This document shows positions 1 through 8,512 of a DNA stretch of 64,000 bases, one piece after another. Positions within the stretch are counted from its first letter, which is position 1. Each line of letters opens with the position of its first letter. A program made the position numbers and the translations under genes. Source of the stretch: Sphingobacteruim zhuxiongii. GTDB lineage: Bacteria > Bacteroidota > Bacteroidia > Sphingobacteriales > Sphingobacteriaceae. The notes beneath the pieces are model-generated. The model made no database searches, was not told the DNA's origin, and saw only the letters and a program-made list of their open reading frames with translations. The DNA lies in the NCBI RefSeq assembly GCF_009557615.1, contig NZ_CP045652.1, positions 496,001 through 560,000 on the forward strand, in the 5' to 3' direction.

Positions 1-395
1 ACGAACACCACACGATTGAAGATACAGGTATTGCACTTGGAGAGATCTTTTTAAAGGTTTTGGGTGACAAGCGCGGCATTGAGCGTTACGCCTATACCTT
101 ACCGATGGATGATTGTTTGGCTCAAGTAGCCTTGGATTTCGGTGGTCGTAACTGGATTGTTTGGGGCGCTGAATTTAAGCGTGAGAAAATAGGTGATATG
201 CCAACGGAAATGTTTTTCCATTTCTTCAAATCGTTCTCAGATGCTTCTAAGTCGAATCTAAATATTCAGGCTACGGGAGATAACGAACATCATAAGATTG
301 AGGCGATTTTTAAAGCCTTGGCAAAAACAATAAAAAAGGCCGTTCGTCGGGATGCTGAGAATATGCAGCTTCCTAGTACAAAAGGCGTATTATAA
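1..395 (+). CDS. hisB: Imidazoleglycerol-phosphate dehydratase, C-terminal part (HisB), 5' truncated by window edge
   Basis: The reading frame is open from base 3 and runs to TAA at 393-395; the first part of the gene lies outside the window. HisB dehydrates imidazole glycerol phosphate to imidazole acetol phosphate in histidine synthesis. The visible part starts with the metal-binding [13 protein letters not shown] motif and continues with [10 protein letters not shown], then [12 protein letters not shown] and the late [15 protein letters not shown] metal-binding motif, all typical of the dehydratase domain. An apparent TTG start at 60 is only internal. In this phylum HisB is often fused to an N-terminal histidinol-phosphatase; the window cannot show whether that is so here. 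hisH follows after 33 bases, so this is the upstream part of the same operon. Confidence 0.96.
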   Translation, partial: EHHTIEDTGIALGEIFLKVLGDKRGIERYAYTLPMDDCLAQVALDFGGRNWIVWGAEFKREKIGDMPTEMFFHFFKSFSDASKSNLNIQATGDNEHHKIEAIFKALAKTIKKAVRRDAENMQLPSTKGVL

Positions 396-428
396 GATTT
401 TAAGGGCTAGGAGACTAGAGAAGAGCAT

Positions 429-1019
429 ATGATTGGGATTGTAAATTATGAAGCGGGGAATATATTTTCTATTACAGCCGCTTTAAAGCGCCTAAACATT
501 GACTATGGCATGATTGATACGGCTGATCAGTTTGATCAATACGATAAAATTATCATTCCTGGCGTAGGGCATGCTGGTGCGGCGATGGCAAAACTTGAAG
601 CGAGAGGCTTGGTCGACGTCATTCGCAATTTAAAAAAGCCTGTATTGGGAATTTGCGTTGGTATGCAGCTATTGACTGATTTTTCCGAGGAAGGAAATTC
701 AGATCTAGTAGGCGTTATCCCTTTAAAAACGTTACATTTTCAAGAACGAATCGGGGAAAAAGTTCCTCATATGGGCTGGAACAGCATTGCTTTTGAAAAT
801 ACTTGTCCGCTATTCCAAGACATACCGAATAATTCCTATTTTTATTTTGTGCACTCGTACTTTATTGAGTATGATGCAACCTATACCATAGCTCGATGTG
901 ATTATGGATTACCATTTTCTGCGGCGATTTCCAAAGATAATTTCTGGGCAGTTCAATTTCACCCTGAAAAATCTGGAGCTGTAGGCGAGCAACTTTTGCT
1001 TAACTTTGCTAAGTTTTAA
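429..1019 (+). CDS. hisH: Imidazole glycerol phosphate synthase, glutamine amidotransferase subunit HisH
   Basis: HisH hydrolyses glutamine and passes ammonia to HisF, which makes imidazole glycerol phosphate and AICAR. The 196-residue length is normal for the family. The class I amidotransferase triad is visible: Cys76 in GICVGMQ, and His178 and Glu180 in FHPEKSG near the C-terminus. The PGVGHAG loop at about residue 44 is also conserved. The ATG at 429 is preceded by a purine-rich stretch (AGAGAAGAG) and is the only sensible start. It lies between hisB and hisA in a tightly packed operon, with 15 bases to hisA. Confidence 0.97.
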   Translation: MIGIVNYEAGNIFSITAALKRLNIDYGMIDTADQFDQYDKIIIPGVGHAGAAMAKLEARGLVDVIRNLKKPVLGICVGMQLLTDFSEEGNSDLVGVIPLKTLHFQERIGEKVPHMGWNSIAFENTCPLFQDIPNNSYFYFVHSYFIEYDATYTIARCDYGLPFSAAISKDNFWAVQFHPEKSGAVGEQLLLNFAKF

Positions 1020-1034
1020 CCGAAATTAACGAAT

Positions 1035-1787
1035 ATGTATATAATACCTGCAATTGACGTATTGGACAAGAATGTTGTCCGCTTAAGAGAGGGAAACTAC
1101 GACGACGTAACAACATACCCTATTTCATTAGAAGAACAAATTGAGAAATATCATGCTAATGGAACAGAGATCGTTCATATTATTGATTTGAATGGTGCTA
1201 AAGGAGATTTTAGCAATCAATCTTATTTATTTGATATCATTCGTAGGACAGAGATGAAAGTTCAATACGGCGGTGGAGTTCGTAGTATCGAGAAAGTGAA
1301 AGAGCTTGTTGATGCTGGCGTTTACCGTGTGATCGTAGGTACACAAGCGATTACTAATCCAACTTTCTTAGAAGAATTGAGTAAGTTGAATGAAGGACGC
1401 ACTAAGTATGCTGATCATATCGTAATTGCAATTGATGTGCTGGATGAAGTCATTAAATATTCGGGTTGGTTAGAAAGCTCTCCAATCAAATTAGTTGAAT
1501 ACATTGATAAATGCCTTAGTTTAGGTTTTTACCGTTTCCTATGTACTGATATTTCTAAAGATGGTAAATTAGGCGGTGCGGGCGTTGAGTTATATCAAAA
1601 ATTATTGGATCATTCACCAATTATTAAATTAATTGGTTCTGGCGGCATTAGTTCGTTAGACGACGTTGAAGCATTAAGTGCTTTAGGAAGAATGGAATCT
1701 GTTGTGGTTGGGAAAGCGATTTATGAAAATCGTATAAGTATTGAACAGATAAAAGATTGGAATTTAAAAGCGTTAATTCGTTTCTAA
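1035..1787 (+). CDS. hisA: ProFAR isomerase HisA
   Basis: HisA isomerises ProFAR to PRFAR by an Amadori rearrangement, the step before the HisHF synthase. It is a half-barrel-duplicated TIM barrel of 250 residues, the usual size. The general acid/base pair is present: Asp8 in IPAIDVLD and Asp134 in IAIDVLDE. Phosphate-binding loops appear as YGGGVRS (about residues 78-84) and GSGGISS near residue 202. hisF begins one base after the hisA stop codon, so translation of the two is probably coupled. HisA and HisF are paralogs; this one is HisA by its IIPAIDV start and 'GGVRS' loop. Confidence 0.97.
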   Translation: MYIIPAIDVLDKNVVRLREGNYDDVTTYPISLEEQIEKYHANGTEIVHIIDLNGAKGDFSNQSYLFDIIRRTEMKVQYGGGVRSIEKVKELVDAGVYRVIVGTQAITNPTFLEELSKLNEGRTKYADHIVIAIDVLDEVIKYSGWLESSPIKLVEYIDKCLSLGFYRFLCTDISKDGKLGGAGVELYQKLLDHSPIIKLIGSGGISSLDDVEALSALGRMESVVVGKAIYENRISIEQIKDWNLKALIRF

Positions 1788-1788
1788 G

Positions 1789-2544
1789 ATGCTTGCAAAG
1801 CGTATAATTCCCTGTTTAGATGTCAAAGATGGTCGTACGGTCAAAGGAGTTAACTTTGTTGATCTTCGCGATGCGGGAGACCCAGTAGAACTTGCTTGGC
1901 AGTATTCTCAACAAGGTGCAGATGAACTGGTTTTCTTAGATATTACGGCTACACACGAAAAGAGAAAAACAACTGTTGACTTAGTGAAAGCGGTAGCATC
2001 ACAAATCAATATTCCGTTCACAATTGGTGGAGGAATTAATGAGTTAAAGGACGCGGATATTCTACTTAATGCTGGTGCTGATAAGATATCAATCAATTCG
2101 GCGGCAGTTCGGAATCCTAAACTTATCGATGAACTTGCGGCTGCATTTGGTGTACAATTTGTTGTAGTTGCAGTCGATACGAGATTTGTTGATGGTAAGA
2201 ACTATGTACATTTGCGCGGCGGTCGAGATAAAACAGAGATTCAAACCGAAGATTGGATTAAAGAAGCGGAGCGTAGAGGTGCAGGTGAAATTCTTCTGAC
2301 TTCCATGGATCATGATGGCACGAAGAATGGGTTTGATATCCATTTACTAAATAAAATAAATAAGCAAATACGTATTCCATTGATTGCTTCTGGAGGCGCG
2401 GGAAATCAGCAGCATTTTGTTGATGTATTTGAACAAGCACAGGTGGACGCAGCATTAGCTGCCTCAGTGTTCCATTATGGTGAGATATTAATTCCAGAAT
2501 TAAAACAAACCTTACAGCAACATCAAATTCCTGTAAGATTATAG
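1789..2544 (+). CDS. hisF: Imidazole glycerol phosphate synthase, cyclase subunit HisF
   Basis: HisF receives ammonia from HisH and converts PRFAR to imidazole glycerol phosphate plus AICAR. The 251-residue TIM barrel has both catalytic aspartates, Asp11 in [10 protein letters not shown] and Asp130 in VVAVDTR. Phosphate-binding glycine loops IGGGIN (about residues 79-84) and ASGGAGN (about 201) are intact. The start codon directly follows the hisA stop with a single base between. The downstream gap to hisIE is 11 bases, so the gene sits inside the same transcript. Confidence 0.97.
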   Translation: MLAKRIIPCLDVKDGRTVKGVNFVDLRDAGDPVELAWQYSQQGADELVFLDITATHEKRKTTVDLVKAVASQINIPFTIGGGINELKDADILLNAGADKISINSAAVRNPKLIDELAAAFGVQFVVVAVDTRFVDGKNYVHLRGGRDKTEIQTEDWIKEAERRGAGEILLTSMDHDGTKNGFDIHLLNKINKQIRIPLIASGGAGNQQHFVDVFEQAQVDAALAASVFHYGEILIPELKQTLQQHQIPVRL

Positions 2545-2555
2545 CTATTTGTAGG

Positions 2556-3143
2556 ATGACCATAGATTTTAATAAAGGCGATGGATTAGTGCCTGTTGTA
2601 ATTCAAGATGATCAAACACTAGAAGTGTTAATGTTGGGTTACATGAATGAAGAAGCCTGGACTAAAACCCAAGCGGAAAATAGAGTTACCTTTTATTCAA
2701 GAAGTAAGAATAGGCTTTGGACTAAAGGTGAAGAGAGTGGCAACTTTTTGAATGTGGTAAGTTCGCATATTGATTGTGATCAAGATACACTACTAATTAA
2801 GGTTAATCCAATCGGCCCGACTTGTCATACTGGCAATAGAAGCTGTTTTAATACTGACTATAATCAAAACTTCTTGTTAAAGTTAGAAGAGATTGTGAAG
2901 AATCGTTTCGATTTTCCTACAGATGATTCTTATGTGAATCGTTTGCGAAATAAGGGGATCAACAAGATCGCTCAGAAAGTTGGTGAAGAAGCGGTTGAGA
3001 CCGTTATTGCAGCCTTGTATGAGACCGAGAAAGATTTTGTTAATGAATCGTCCGACCTAATCTTCCATTTGATTGTTCTTCTACGCGAAAAAGGGATTAG
3101 CTTAAAAGACATTGCAAAGAACTTAGAAAGTAGACATCAGTAA
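2556..3143 (+). CDS. hisIE: Bifunctional phosphoribosyl-AMP cyclohydrolase / phosphoribosyl-ATP pyrophosphohydrolase HisIE
   Basis: This fused enzyme carries out the second and third steps of histidine synthesis. The N-terminal HisI domain (about residues 1-105) shows WTKGEESGN, the DCDQDTLL metal-binding motif and the [12 protein letters not shown] zinc-cysteine motif. The C-terminal HisE domain (about 108-195) shows [15 protein letters not shown], the acidic helix that binds magnesium. The 195-residue length matches the fused form seen in many Bacteroidota and enterobacteria. It is the last gene of the operon: a strong hairpin terminator follows 20 bases after its stop. Confidence 0.97.
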   Translation: MTIDFNKGDGLVPVVIQDDQTLEVLMLGYMNEEAWTKTQAENRVTFYSRSKNRLWTKGEESGNFLNVVSSHIDCDQDTLLIKVNPIGPTCHTGNRSCFNTDYNQNFLLKLEEIVKNRFDFPTDDSYVNRLRNKGINKIAQKVGEEAVETVIAALYETEKDFVNESSDLIFHLIVLLREKGISLKDIAKNLESRHQ

Positions 3144-3162
3144 GCTATATTTTAAGATATAG

Positions 3163-3192
3163 AAAAAGACCAATCCATTGATTGGTCTTTTT
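3163..3192 (+). terminator. Rho-independent terminator of the his operon
   Basis: Perfect inverted repeat AAGACCAATC / GATTGGTCTT (3166-3175 and 3180-3189) with a CATT loop, followed by a run of seven or more T. It lies just after hisIE. Confidence 0.92.
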
Positions 3193-3254
3193 TTGTTCAT
3201 TGATTCTTTACCATGTGTAAACAAACAAATTCAGGTATTCCGAAGGAATCCGCT

Positions 3255-3262
3255 TATCTTTG
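3255..3262 (+). promoter_or_regulatory. Bacteroidota -7 box for the WD40 gene
   Basis: TATCTTTG matches the phylum consensus TAnnTTTG. The ATG at 3269 is only 7 bases downstream, so the transcript should be leaderless or nearly so. Confidence 0.7.
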
Positions 3263-3268
3263 CTACAC

Positions 3269-4192
3269 ATGCAAAACATTATCGACATTTACTTAGAAGG
3301 AACATTAACGGGGCATCAGAATCCAATTTTCGCGGTGTCACAGACGAGCAATTCTAACCTACTTTTTACGGCAGGGAATGATAAAGGTGTGGTCATTTGG
3401 GATTTAGAAAAAATGGCATTTCAGAAATTACTCTGTAAAGTTGGGTCTTCTGTTTATGTGTTGAAAGCGCTTCCAAATAGCGACTTGCTCGCCGTTGGTA
3501 TGCGTTCGGGGCAGCTGTTAATTGTAGATACGATAAACCAAACCTTGGTTGCAAACTTAAAAACAGAACAAGGTGCAATCTTCGCTATAGATTTCATAGA
3601 AGGTAAACAAGAGATGATCGCAATTGGCGAAGAGGGATTTGCTTACGTTTGGGATTTGAATAGTTTTGAATTACTGTATCGTTTTAAAATTGCTGATACA
3701 ACGGTGCGAACGATTGCTATATCAAAAGATCAACAAACATTGGTATTTGGCGATAAAAAGGGGAGGATTCAGTTATTTGATGCGTCAGACTATCAGAAGC
3801 GTTTGGAAAAACAAATTCATAGTATGCCCATTACAAGCCTTCTTTTTATAAATAATCATCTAATTTCTGGTGGGCGAGATGCTCAATTGTACAAGTTGAA
3901 AGCGAATGATTTGGAGATTATTCAGCAGGTAACTCCGCATATGTTTACCGTATATGGAATTGATCAAGGAAGCGGAGAGGAGTCATTTGCTACAGTTAGT
4001 CGTGATAAGACCTTAAAGATATGGAATGAAGAGGACTTCAGTTTAATAAAGAATGTTTCTCGCGATCGTGGATATGATAGTCATCACCTTTCCATCAATG
4101 GAATGTTATGGAATCAGGATCGTATTTTTACTGTTTCAGATGATAAGACTGTTAAGGTATGGAAGTTGAATTCGCTTGAGCCGCAAGGTTAA
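3269..4192 (+). CDS. WD40 repeat protein
   Basis: The protein is a small beta-propeller of about 307 residues with no signal peptide or other domain, so it is probably a cytoplasmic binding scaffold. Repeats end in typical blade motifs: VVIWDLE, AYVWDLN, LKIWNEE and VKVWKLN; GH motifs that open a blade occur at the N-terminus (LTGHQNP) and a DK turn precedes several WD ends. An in-frame TTG at 3260 lies inside the promoter box, so I chose ATG 3269. The gene is alone between the his terminator and a convergent membrane-protein gene, whose 3' end it overlaps by 41 bases. The partner is unknown, and no specific function can be given. Confidence 0.85.
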   Translation: MQNIIDIYLEGTLTGHQNPIFAVSQTSNSNLLFTAGNDKGVVIWDLEKMAFQKLLCKVGSSVYVLKALPNSDLLAVGMRSGQLLIVDTINQTLVANLKTEQGAIFAIDFIEGKQEMIAIGEEGFAYVWDLNSFELLYRFKIADTTVRTIAISKDQQTLVFGDKKGRIQLFDASDYQKRLEKQIHSMPITSLLFINNHLISGGRDAQLYKLKANDLEIIQQVTPHMFTVYGIDQGSGEESFATVSRDKTLKIWNEEDFSLIKNVSRDRGYDSHHLSINGMLWNQDRIFTVSDDKTVKVWKLNSLEPQG

Positions 4193-4988
4193 TTGCAGTT
4201 CTTTTGCTATTACATCGATAAAAGTTATATAACGAGATCATTAGTCCAATGCCAAATAGAATATACAGAGGGATTAAGATATTGTGTTGCTGATAGTTTG
4301 GATAGTTTATGTTTTGGTAGATTACCCCAAATAATCCCCATGAGAACGCAGCAGATACGGACGGCAACATTTTGATATATGAATAGTACATGGCGAAACC
4401 AAAGCTGAGAACTAGGAAAATTAGATCAATAGTATATTGTTCAGTTTCAGATTGAACTAATTCGTTTTTCACAAAGGTAGTAACTACGTTAAAAGCAAAT
4501 ACAAACATTAACCAGCCTGTATATAAGCCAAAAGCTAATCGGATAAAATATTTGGTGAAAGAATTTGCCGTTAATTTTTCGATTTCTACTCGATTATTAA
4601 CAATCAAAATGGTGATGATACATGCAATGGTGAAGATCACTGATAGTACCATTTGATGATTTAGCTTTAAGACCATACTTAATCCGCAGAATAGCTGATT
4701 CAAAATCAACATATAATCTACTCGCATAACCTTCCGGACACTACGTATATTTAAATGCTCATTTCCTGTCTCTCGATACATTAAGACCGCGACAATAATC
4801 ATAGTCACGGCAATAAGTAACCAGGCTTTGAAAGTGAAATCTGCAGGGGTTAAATGTGTGGGGAGAACGTTAAATGCATGAAATAGCGACGTTCCAAATA
4901 AAGAATTAGCATCTACGACTAAAATCCAGATGAAATTGATGCTGATAATAATCAGATTAAATAGTGCTAAAGACCTTACGCCATGCAT
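4152..4988 (-). CDS. TspO/MBR-related multi-spanning membrane protein
   Basis: The 278-residue protein has about eight hydrophobic segments and no other domain. The early stretch LTPADFTFKAWLLI and the later RLAFGLYTGWLMFVFAFN resemble the 'FsIWgLIY' and 'YLGWisvAtiaN' signatures of the enlarged TspO/tryptophan-rich sensory protein relatives found in many bacteria. Classic TspO has only five helices and about 160 residues, so this is the long form. Ligand and role are unknown. It follows the GAF-domain gene on the same strand after 46 bases and may share its transcript. Its last 41 bases overlap the convergent WD40 gene. Confidence 0.75.
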   Translation of the reverse strand: MHGVRSLALFNLIIISINFIWILVVDANSLFGTSLFHAFNVLPTHLTPADFTFKAWLLIAVTMIIVAVLMYRETGNEHLNIRSVRKVMRVDYMLILNQLFCGLSMVLKLNHQMVLSVIFTIACIITILIVNNRVEIEKLTANSFTKYFIRLAFGLYTGWLMFVFAFNVVTTFVKNELVQSETEQYTIDLIFLVLSFGFAMYYSYIKMLPSVSAAFSWGLFGVIYQNINYPNYQQHNILIPLYILFGIGLMISLYNFYRCNSKRTAINLAAQANSTSIP

Positions 4989-5034
4989 TTTGATAGCTCA
5001 GTAATTGGTTTGTATGTTCTTTGAACAAAGATAC

Positions 5035-5517
5035 TTAAATAATGTTCTCGCTAAAGAATTTTACTATTTGTTGAAGATATGTTACATCAACGTCGTCAAA
5101 AGAGTTAAGTTCCGCGCTATCTACATCGAGTACACCGATACATTTTCCATCACTCATAATCGGAACAACAATTTCCGACTTAGAAAGTGAACTGCAGGCG
5201 ATATGTCCTGGGAATTCTTCGACATTGGGAACAACGATCGTTTCTGATTTTGCCCAAGCTGTACCGCAGACGCCTTTGTTAAATGCTATGCGCGTGCAGG
5301 CAACAGGCCCCTGAAACGGTCCGAGCACAAGTTGTTCACCTTCTACTAAATAGAATCCAACCCAAAAGAATCCGAATTGTTCTTTCAAAGCAGCCGCTAT
5401 ATTTGCCAAATTTGCGACTTGATTCGTTTCACCCGTTAGGAGTCCTTTGATTTGCGGAAGAAGGGAACGATATTGTTCTTCTTTTGTACCTTTTGCAATG
5501 GATAAATCTTCTGCCAT
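5035..5517 (-). CDS. msrC: GAF-domain free methionine-R-sulfoxide reductase (fRMsr)
   Basis: This is a single GAF domain of 160 residues. The family reduces free L-methionine-(R)-sulfoxide in the cytoplasm with thioredoxin. The three functional cysteines of the Escherichia coli enzyme (84, 94, 118) have clear equivalents here: Cys74 in GPVACTRI, Cys84 in GVCGTAW and Cys108 in HIACSS. The conserved WVGFYL and VLDVDS segments are also present. The gene lies between ruvA (82 bases upstream) and the TspO-related gene on the same strand. A separate MsrB for protein-bound methionine-R-sulfoxide is encoded at 30825-31283. Confidence 0.9.
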   Translation of the reverse strand: MAEDLSIAKGTKEEQYRSLLPQIKGLLTGETNQVANLANIAAALKEQFGFFWVGFYLVEGEQLVLGPFQGPVACTRIAFNKGVCGTAWAKSETIVVPNVEEFPGHIACSSLSKSEIVVPIMSDGKCIGVLDVDSAELNSFDDVDVTYLQQIVKFFSENII

Positions 5518-5568
5518 TATGAAATGCTTTTTGTCTATTGGTGTAAGTAATAGAATTGATAGGTATTG

Positions 5569-5593
5569 AAAGAGGAAGCGACGCTTCCTCTTT
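5569..5593 (-). terminator. Hairpin after ruvA, possible terminator
   Basis: Inverted repeat AAAGAGGAAGCG / CGCTTCCTCTTT around a central A lies just beyond the ruvA stop. The following T tract is poor on either strand, so termination may be partial and the downstream GAF gene may be partly co-transcribed. Confidence 0.55.
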
Positions 5594-5599
5594 GGTGTT

Positions 5600-6184
5600 T
5601 TATAGTCGTTTTAAGGCAGCTTTGATTAGCTGTTCAACAGAGAGGTCAGGTTCTGCAATAAGAATCGCTTGTAGAGCTTTTTCTGCTTGCGGTTTTGGAA
5701 AGCCTAACATCACTAACGCTGACAGTGCCTCCTCAGATGAGGTAGGTTTGCTCAGAACAAGTGGGATTAGCGCATCTGGTCCTTGTTTCTTCAGTTTGTC
5801 TTGCAACTCGAGAATAACACGTTGTGCTGTTTTCGGTCCTATGCCTTTGATTTTCTGAATAACATTAACTTGCCCTGCCACAATAGCTTGTTGGATCTCT
5901 TCTGGCGTGATCGAAGAAAGCATCATTCTTCCTGTGTTTGGCCCTATTCCGGAAACGGATATCAGATGGTGGAAAAGATGGCGCTCGCCTTCCGTAGCGA
6001 ATCCAAACAAGGTTTGAGAATCTTCGCGAACTTGGAAGGAGATGAAGAGTTTACATTCTTCTTGATCTTTGATCTGGCTGTAAGTAGTTAATGATATATG
6101 GACATAATATCCAATGCCACCTACTTCAATGATTACATGAGTAGGGGCTTTGAATACTAACTTACCTTTAAAATATTCGTACAT
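5600..6184 (-). CDS. ruvA: Holliday junction branch migration protein RuvA
   Basis: RuvA binds four-way DNA junctions as a tetramer and loads the RuvB motor. The 194-residue protein shows the OB-fold domain start MYEYFKGKLVFKAPTHVIIE, two helix-hairpin-helix units (HHLISVSGIGPNTG and KIKGIGPKTAQRV, about residues 70-120), and the C-terminal three-helix domain that contacts RuvB (SSEEALSALVMLGF). Length is typical. It begins 9 bases after the malic enzyme gene on the same strand, so the two form an operon. ruvB is not in the window. Confidence 0.96.
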   Translation of the reverse strand: MYEYFKGKLVFKAPTHVIIEVGGIGYYVHISLTTYSQIKDQEECKLFISFQVREDSQTLFGFATEGERHLFHHLISVSGIGPNTGRMMLSSITPEEIQQAIVAGQVNVIQKIKGIGPKTAQRVILELQDKLKKQGPDALIPLVLSKPTSSEEALSALVMLGFPKPQAEKALQAILIAEPDLSVEQLIKAALKRL

Positions 6185-6193
6185 CTTAAACGT

Positions 6194-8473
6194 TTAATTA
6201 TTCGTTGCTTGATGCTCTATCGCATCTACAACTGCGATTGTCACCATGTTGACGATTTCGCGAACAGAACTATCTAATTGCAAAACGTGTACGGGTTTGT
6301 TCATGCCCAATAAGATAGGGCCAACAGCTTCCGCATTGCCAACTGACTGTAATAATTTATAGGCGATATTTCCAGATTCTAGATTCGGGAATACCAATGT
6401 ATTCGCAGGTTCTCCATTTAACCTCGAGAACGGGAAGTTATCAGCAAGCATTTCGCTATTCAAAGCAAAGTTTGCTTGAACTTCACCATCTGCTACAATT
6501 TCAGGATGTTCAGCATGTAATATCTTTATAGCATCACGTACTTTTCCTGAAATAATACCATCATTGGAACCGAAGTTCGAATAGGATAACATAGCTAAAC
6601 GTGGTTTAACATTAAAGCGTTTAACTGCTGCATCTAGTAAAACACTGATCTCAGCTAATTCTTGAGCATTTGGATTCTCATTCACTGTGGTATCTCCAAA
6701 GAATAGCGGACCTTTGTTGGTCATCATAATATACATCCCTGCAACGCGAGATCCTGGTTTTGCTCCAATCACTTGTAATGCTGGACGGATAGTTGAAGCG
6801 TAATTTCTAGTTAATCCTGAGATCAAGGTATCTGCATCGCCAAATTCAACCATACTAGCTGCAAAATAATTTCTATTGGTCATTAATTTGCGTGAATCTA
6901 ATTTGTTGATTCCACGACGTTGTCGTTTAGCATATAGATGCTCGGCATATTTTTCAAAGCGATCTGATTTGATTTCTGCTTGTGGATCGATAATTTCTAC
7001 ACCCTCTAAATCAAATGCAAATTCTTCAATTAGGTCTTTTATTTTTTTCTCGTTACCCAATAAGATTGGGAAGGCAATTCCTTCTTCTTTGACGATTTGT
7101 GCAGCGCGTAAAGTTTTGTAATTATCTGCTTCCGCAAATACAACTTTCTTCGGGTTGTTTTTAGCTTTCGCAGTAATATTTCTCATTAATCGATCTTCCT
7201 TACCCAAGCGTTTGTGTAATTCTTCACGGTAAGCATCCCAATCTTCAATTACTTTTCGTGCTACACCTGAAGCTATTGCAGCTTTTGCTACCGCAATAGA
7301 GACTTCCGTAATCAAACGTGGATCGGTAGGTTTCGGAATAACGTAATCTGTACCAAAGCGTATATTATTTGCATTGTATGCAATGTTTACTTCTTCAGGA
7401 ACTGGTTGTTTCGCTAATTCAGCAATTGCTTTCACTGCAGCAATCTTCATTTCTTCATTGATTGCTGTTGCACGAACATCAAGTGCACCACGGAAGATAT
7501 ATGGGAATCCTAAAACATTATTCACTTGGTTAGGAAAATCCGATCTACCTGTTCCCATAATGATGTCGTCGCGTGTTTCTACAGCCAACTCATAAGCAAT
7601 TTCAGGGTTTGGATTAGCCATTGCTAATACAATCGGTTTCGCTGCCATCGACTTCAACATGTCTTGAGACAATACGTCGGCTTTCGATAAACCTATAAAT
7701 ACGTCGCTATCTTTTACGGCTTCCGCTAATGTATTTATATCGCGATCCGTCGCCCATTCCGCTTTTGTCGTATCTAAGCCTTCTCTATCAGAACGGATAA
7801 CCCCTTTGCTATCTAACATGACGATATTTTCTTTTCTCGCTCCTACAGCAACATACATTGCAGTACACGAAATTGCAGCAGCACCTGCACCGTTTACAAC
7901 GATTTTAACTTCTGAAATATTCTTTCCTTGTAATTCGCAAGCATTGATTAATGCCGCTCCAGAGATAATAGCGGTTCCGTGCTGGTCATCATGCATAACA
8001 GGAATGTTCATCTCCGCTTTTAAACGGCGTTCAATTTCAAAACATTCTGGTGCTTTAATATCTTCTAAGTTTATACCGCCGAAAGTAGGTTCTAAGGCTT
8101 TCACTATGTTGACAAACTCGTCAACATTCTTTGTGTCTAATTCGATGTCGAAAACATCAATGTCAGCAAAGATTTTAAATAAAAGACCTTTACCTTCCAT
8201 AACCGGCTTTCCAGCTTGTGCGCCGATGTCTCCTAAACCTAATACAGCTGTACCGTTACTGATAACAGCGACTAAGTTACCTTTCGCAGTGTATTTATAC
8301 GCATCTTCACTATTTTCAGCGATTGCTAAACATGGTTCGGCAACACCAGGTGAATAAGCTAAAGTTAAGTCTCTTTGTGTACTGTGTGGTTTTGTTGGAA
8401 CGACTGCAATCTTTCCTGGACGTCCCATCGAATGGTACTGCAGTGCTTCCTTTTTTCTATTGTTATTGCTCAT
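6194..8473 (-). CDS. maeB: NADP-dependent malic enzyme with C-terminal phosphotransacetylase-like domain
   Basis: The protein converts malate to pyruvate and CO2 with NADP reduction. At 759 residues it is the long MaeB form: malic domain and NAD(P)-binding domain in the first 420 residues, then a phosphate acetyl/butyryltransferase-like domain. Visible motifs are the SPGVAEPCLAI start of the malic domain, the VMHDDQHGTA metal-binding loop, the nucleotide-binding VVNGAGAAAISC, and AMANPNPEI. The C-terminal part has VFAEADNYKTLRAA and VFPNLESGNIAYKLL. In known MaeB proteins that domain is thought to sense acetyl-CoA and is not catalytic. The gene follows dacB after 39 bases and precedes ruvA after 9. 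Confidence 0.96.
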   Translation of the reverse strand: MSNNNRKKEALQYHSMGRPGKIAVVPTKPHSTQRDLTLAYSPGVAEPCLAIAENSEDAYKYTAKGNLVAVISNGTAVLGLGDIGAQAGKPVMEGKGLLFKIFADIDVFDIELDTKNVDEFVNIVKALEPTFGGINLEDIKAPECFEIERRLKAEMNIPVMHDDQHGTAIISGAALINACELQGKNISEVKIVVNGAGAAAISCTAMYVAVGARKENIVMLDSKGVIRSDREGLDTTKAEWATDRDINTLAEAVKDSDVFIGLSKADVLSQDMLKSMAAKPIVLAMANPNPEIAYELAVETRDDIIMGTGRSDFPNQVNNVLGFPYIFRGALDVRATAINEEMKIAAVKAIAELAKQPVPEEVNIAYNANNIRFGTDYVIPKPTDPRLITEVSIAVAKAAIASGVARKVIEDWDAYREELHKRLGKEDRLMRNITAKAKNNPKKVVFAEADNYKTLRAAQIVKEEGIAFPILLGNEKKIKDLIEEFAFDLEGVEIIDPQAEIKSDRFEKYAEHLYAKRQRRGINKLDSRKLMTNRNYFAASMVEFGDADTLISGLTRNYASTIRPALQVIGAKPGSRVAGMYIMMTNKGPLFFGDTTVNENPNAQELAEISVLLDAAVKRFNVKPRLAMLSYSNFGSNDGIISGKVRDAIKILHAEHPEIVADGEVQANFALNSEMLADNFPFSRLNGEPANTLVFPNLESGNIAYKLLQSVGNAEAVGPILLGMNKPVHVLQLDSSVREIVNMVTIAVVDAIEHQATNN

Positions 8474-8512
8474 AACGTTTTTAAATTTACTATTCTAGTA
8501 GGTTGTTGTTTT

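Noticed and set aside
7806..8357. Open frame of 183 codons on the plus strand
   Set aside because: It is entirely antisense to the malic enzyme gene and shows no family motif; it reflects the codon bias of the real gene.
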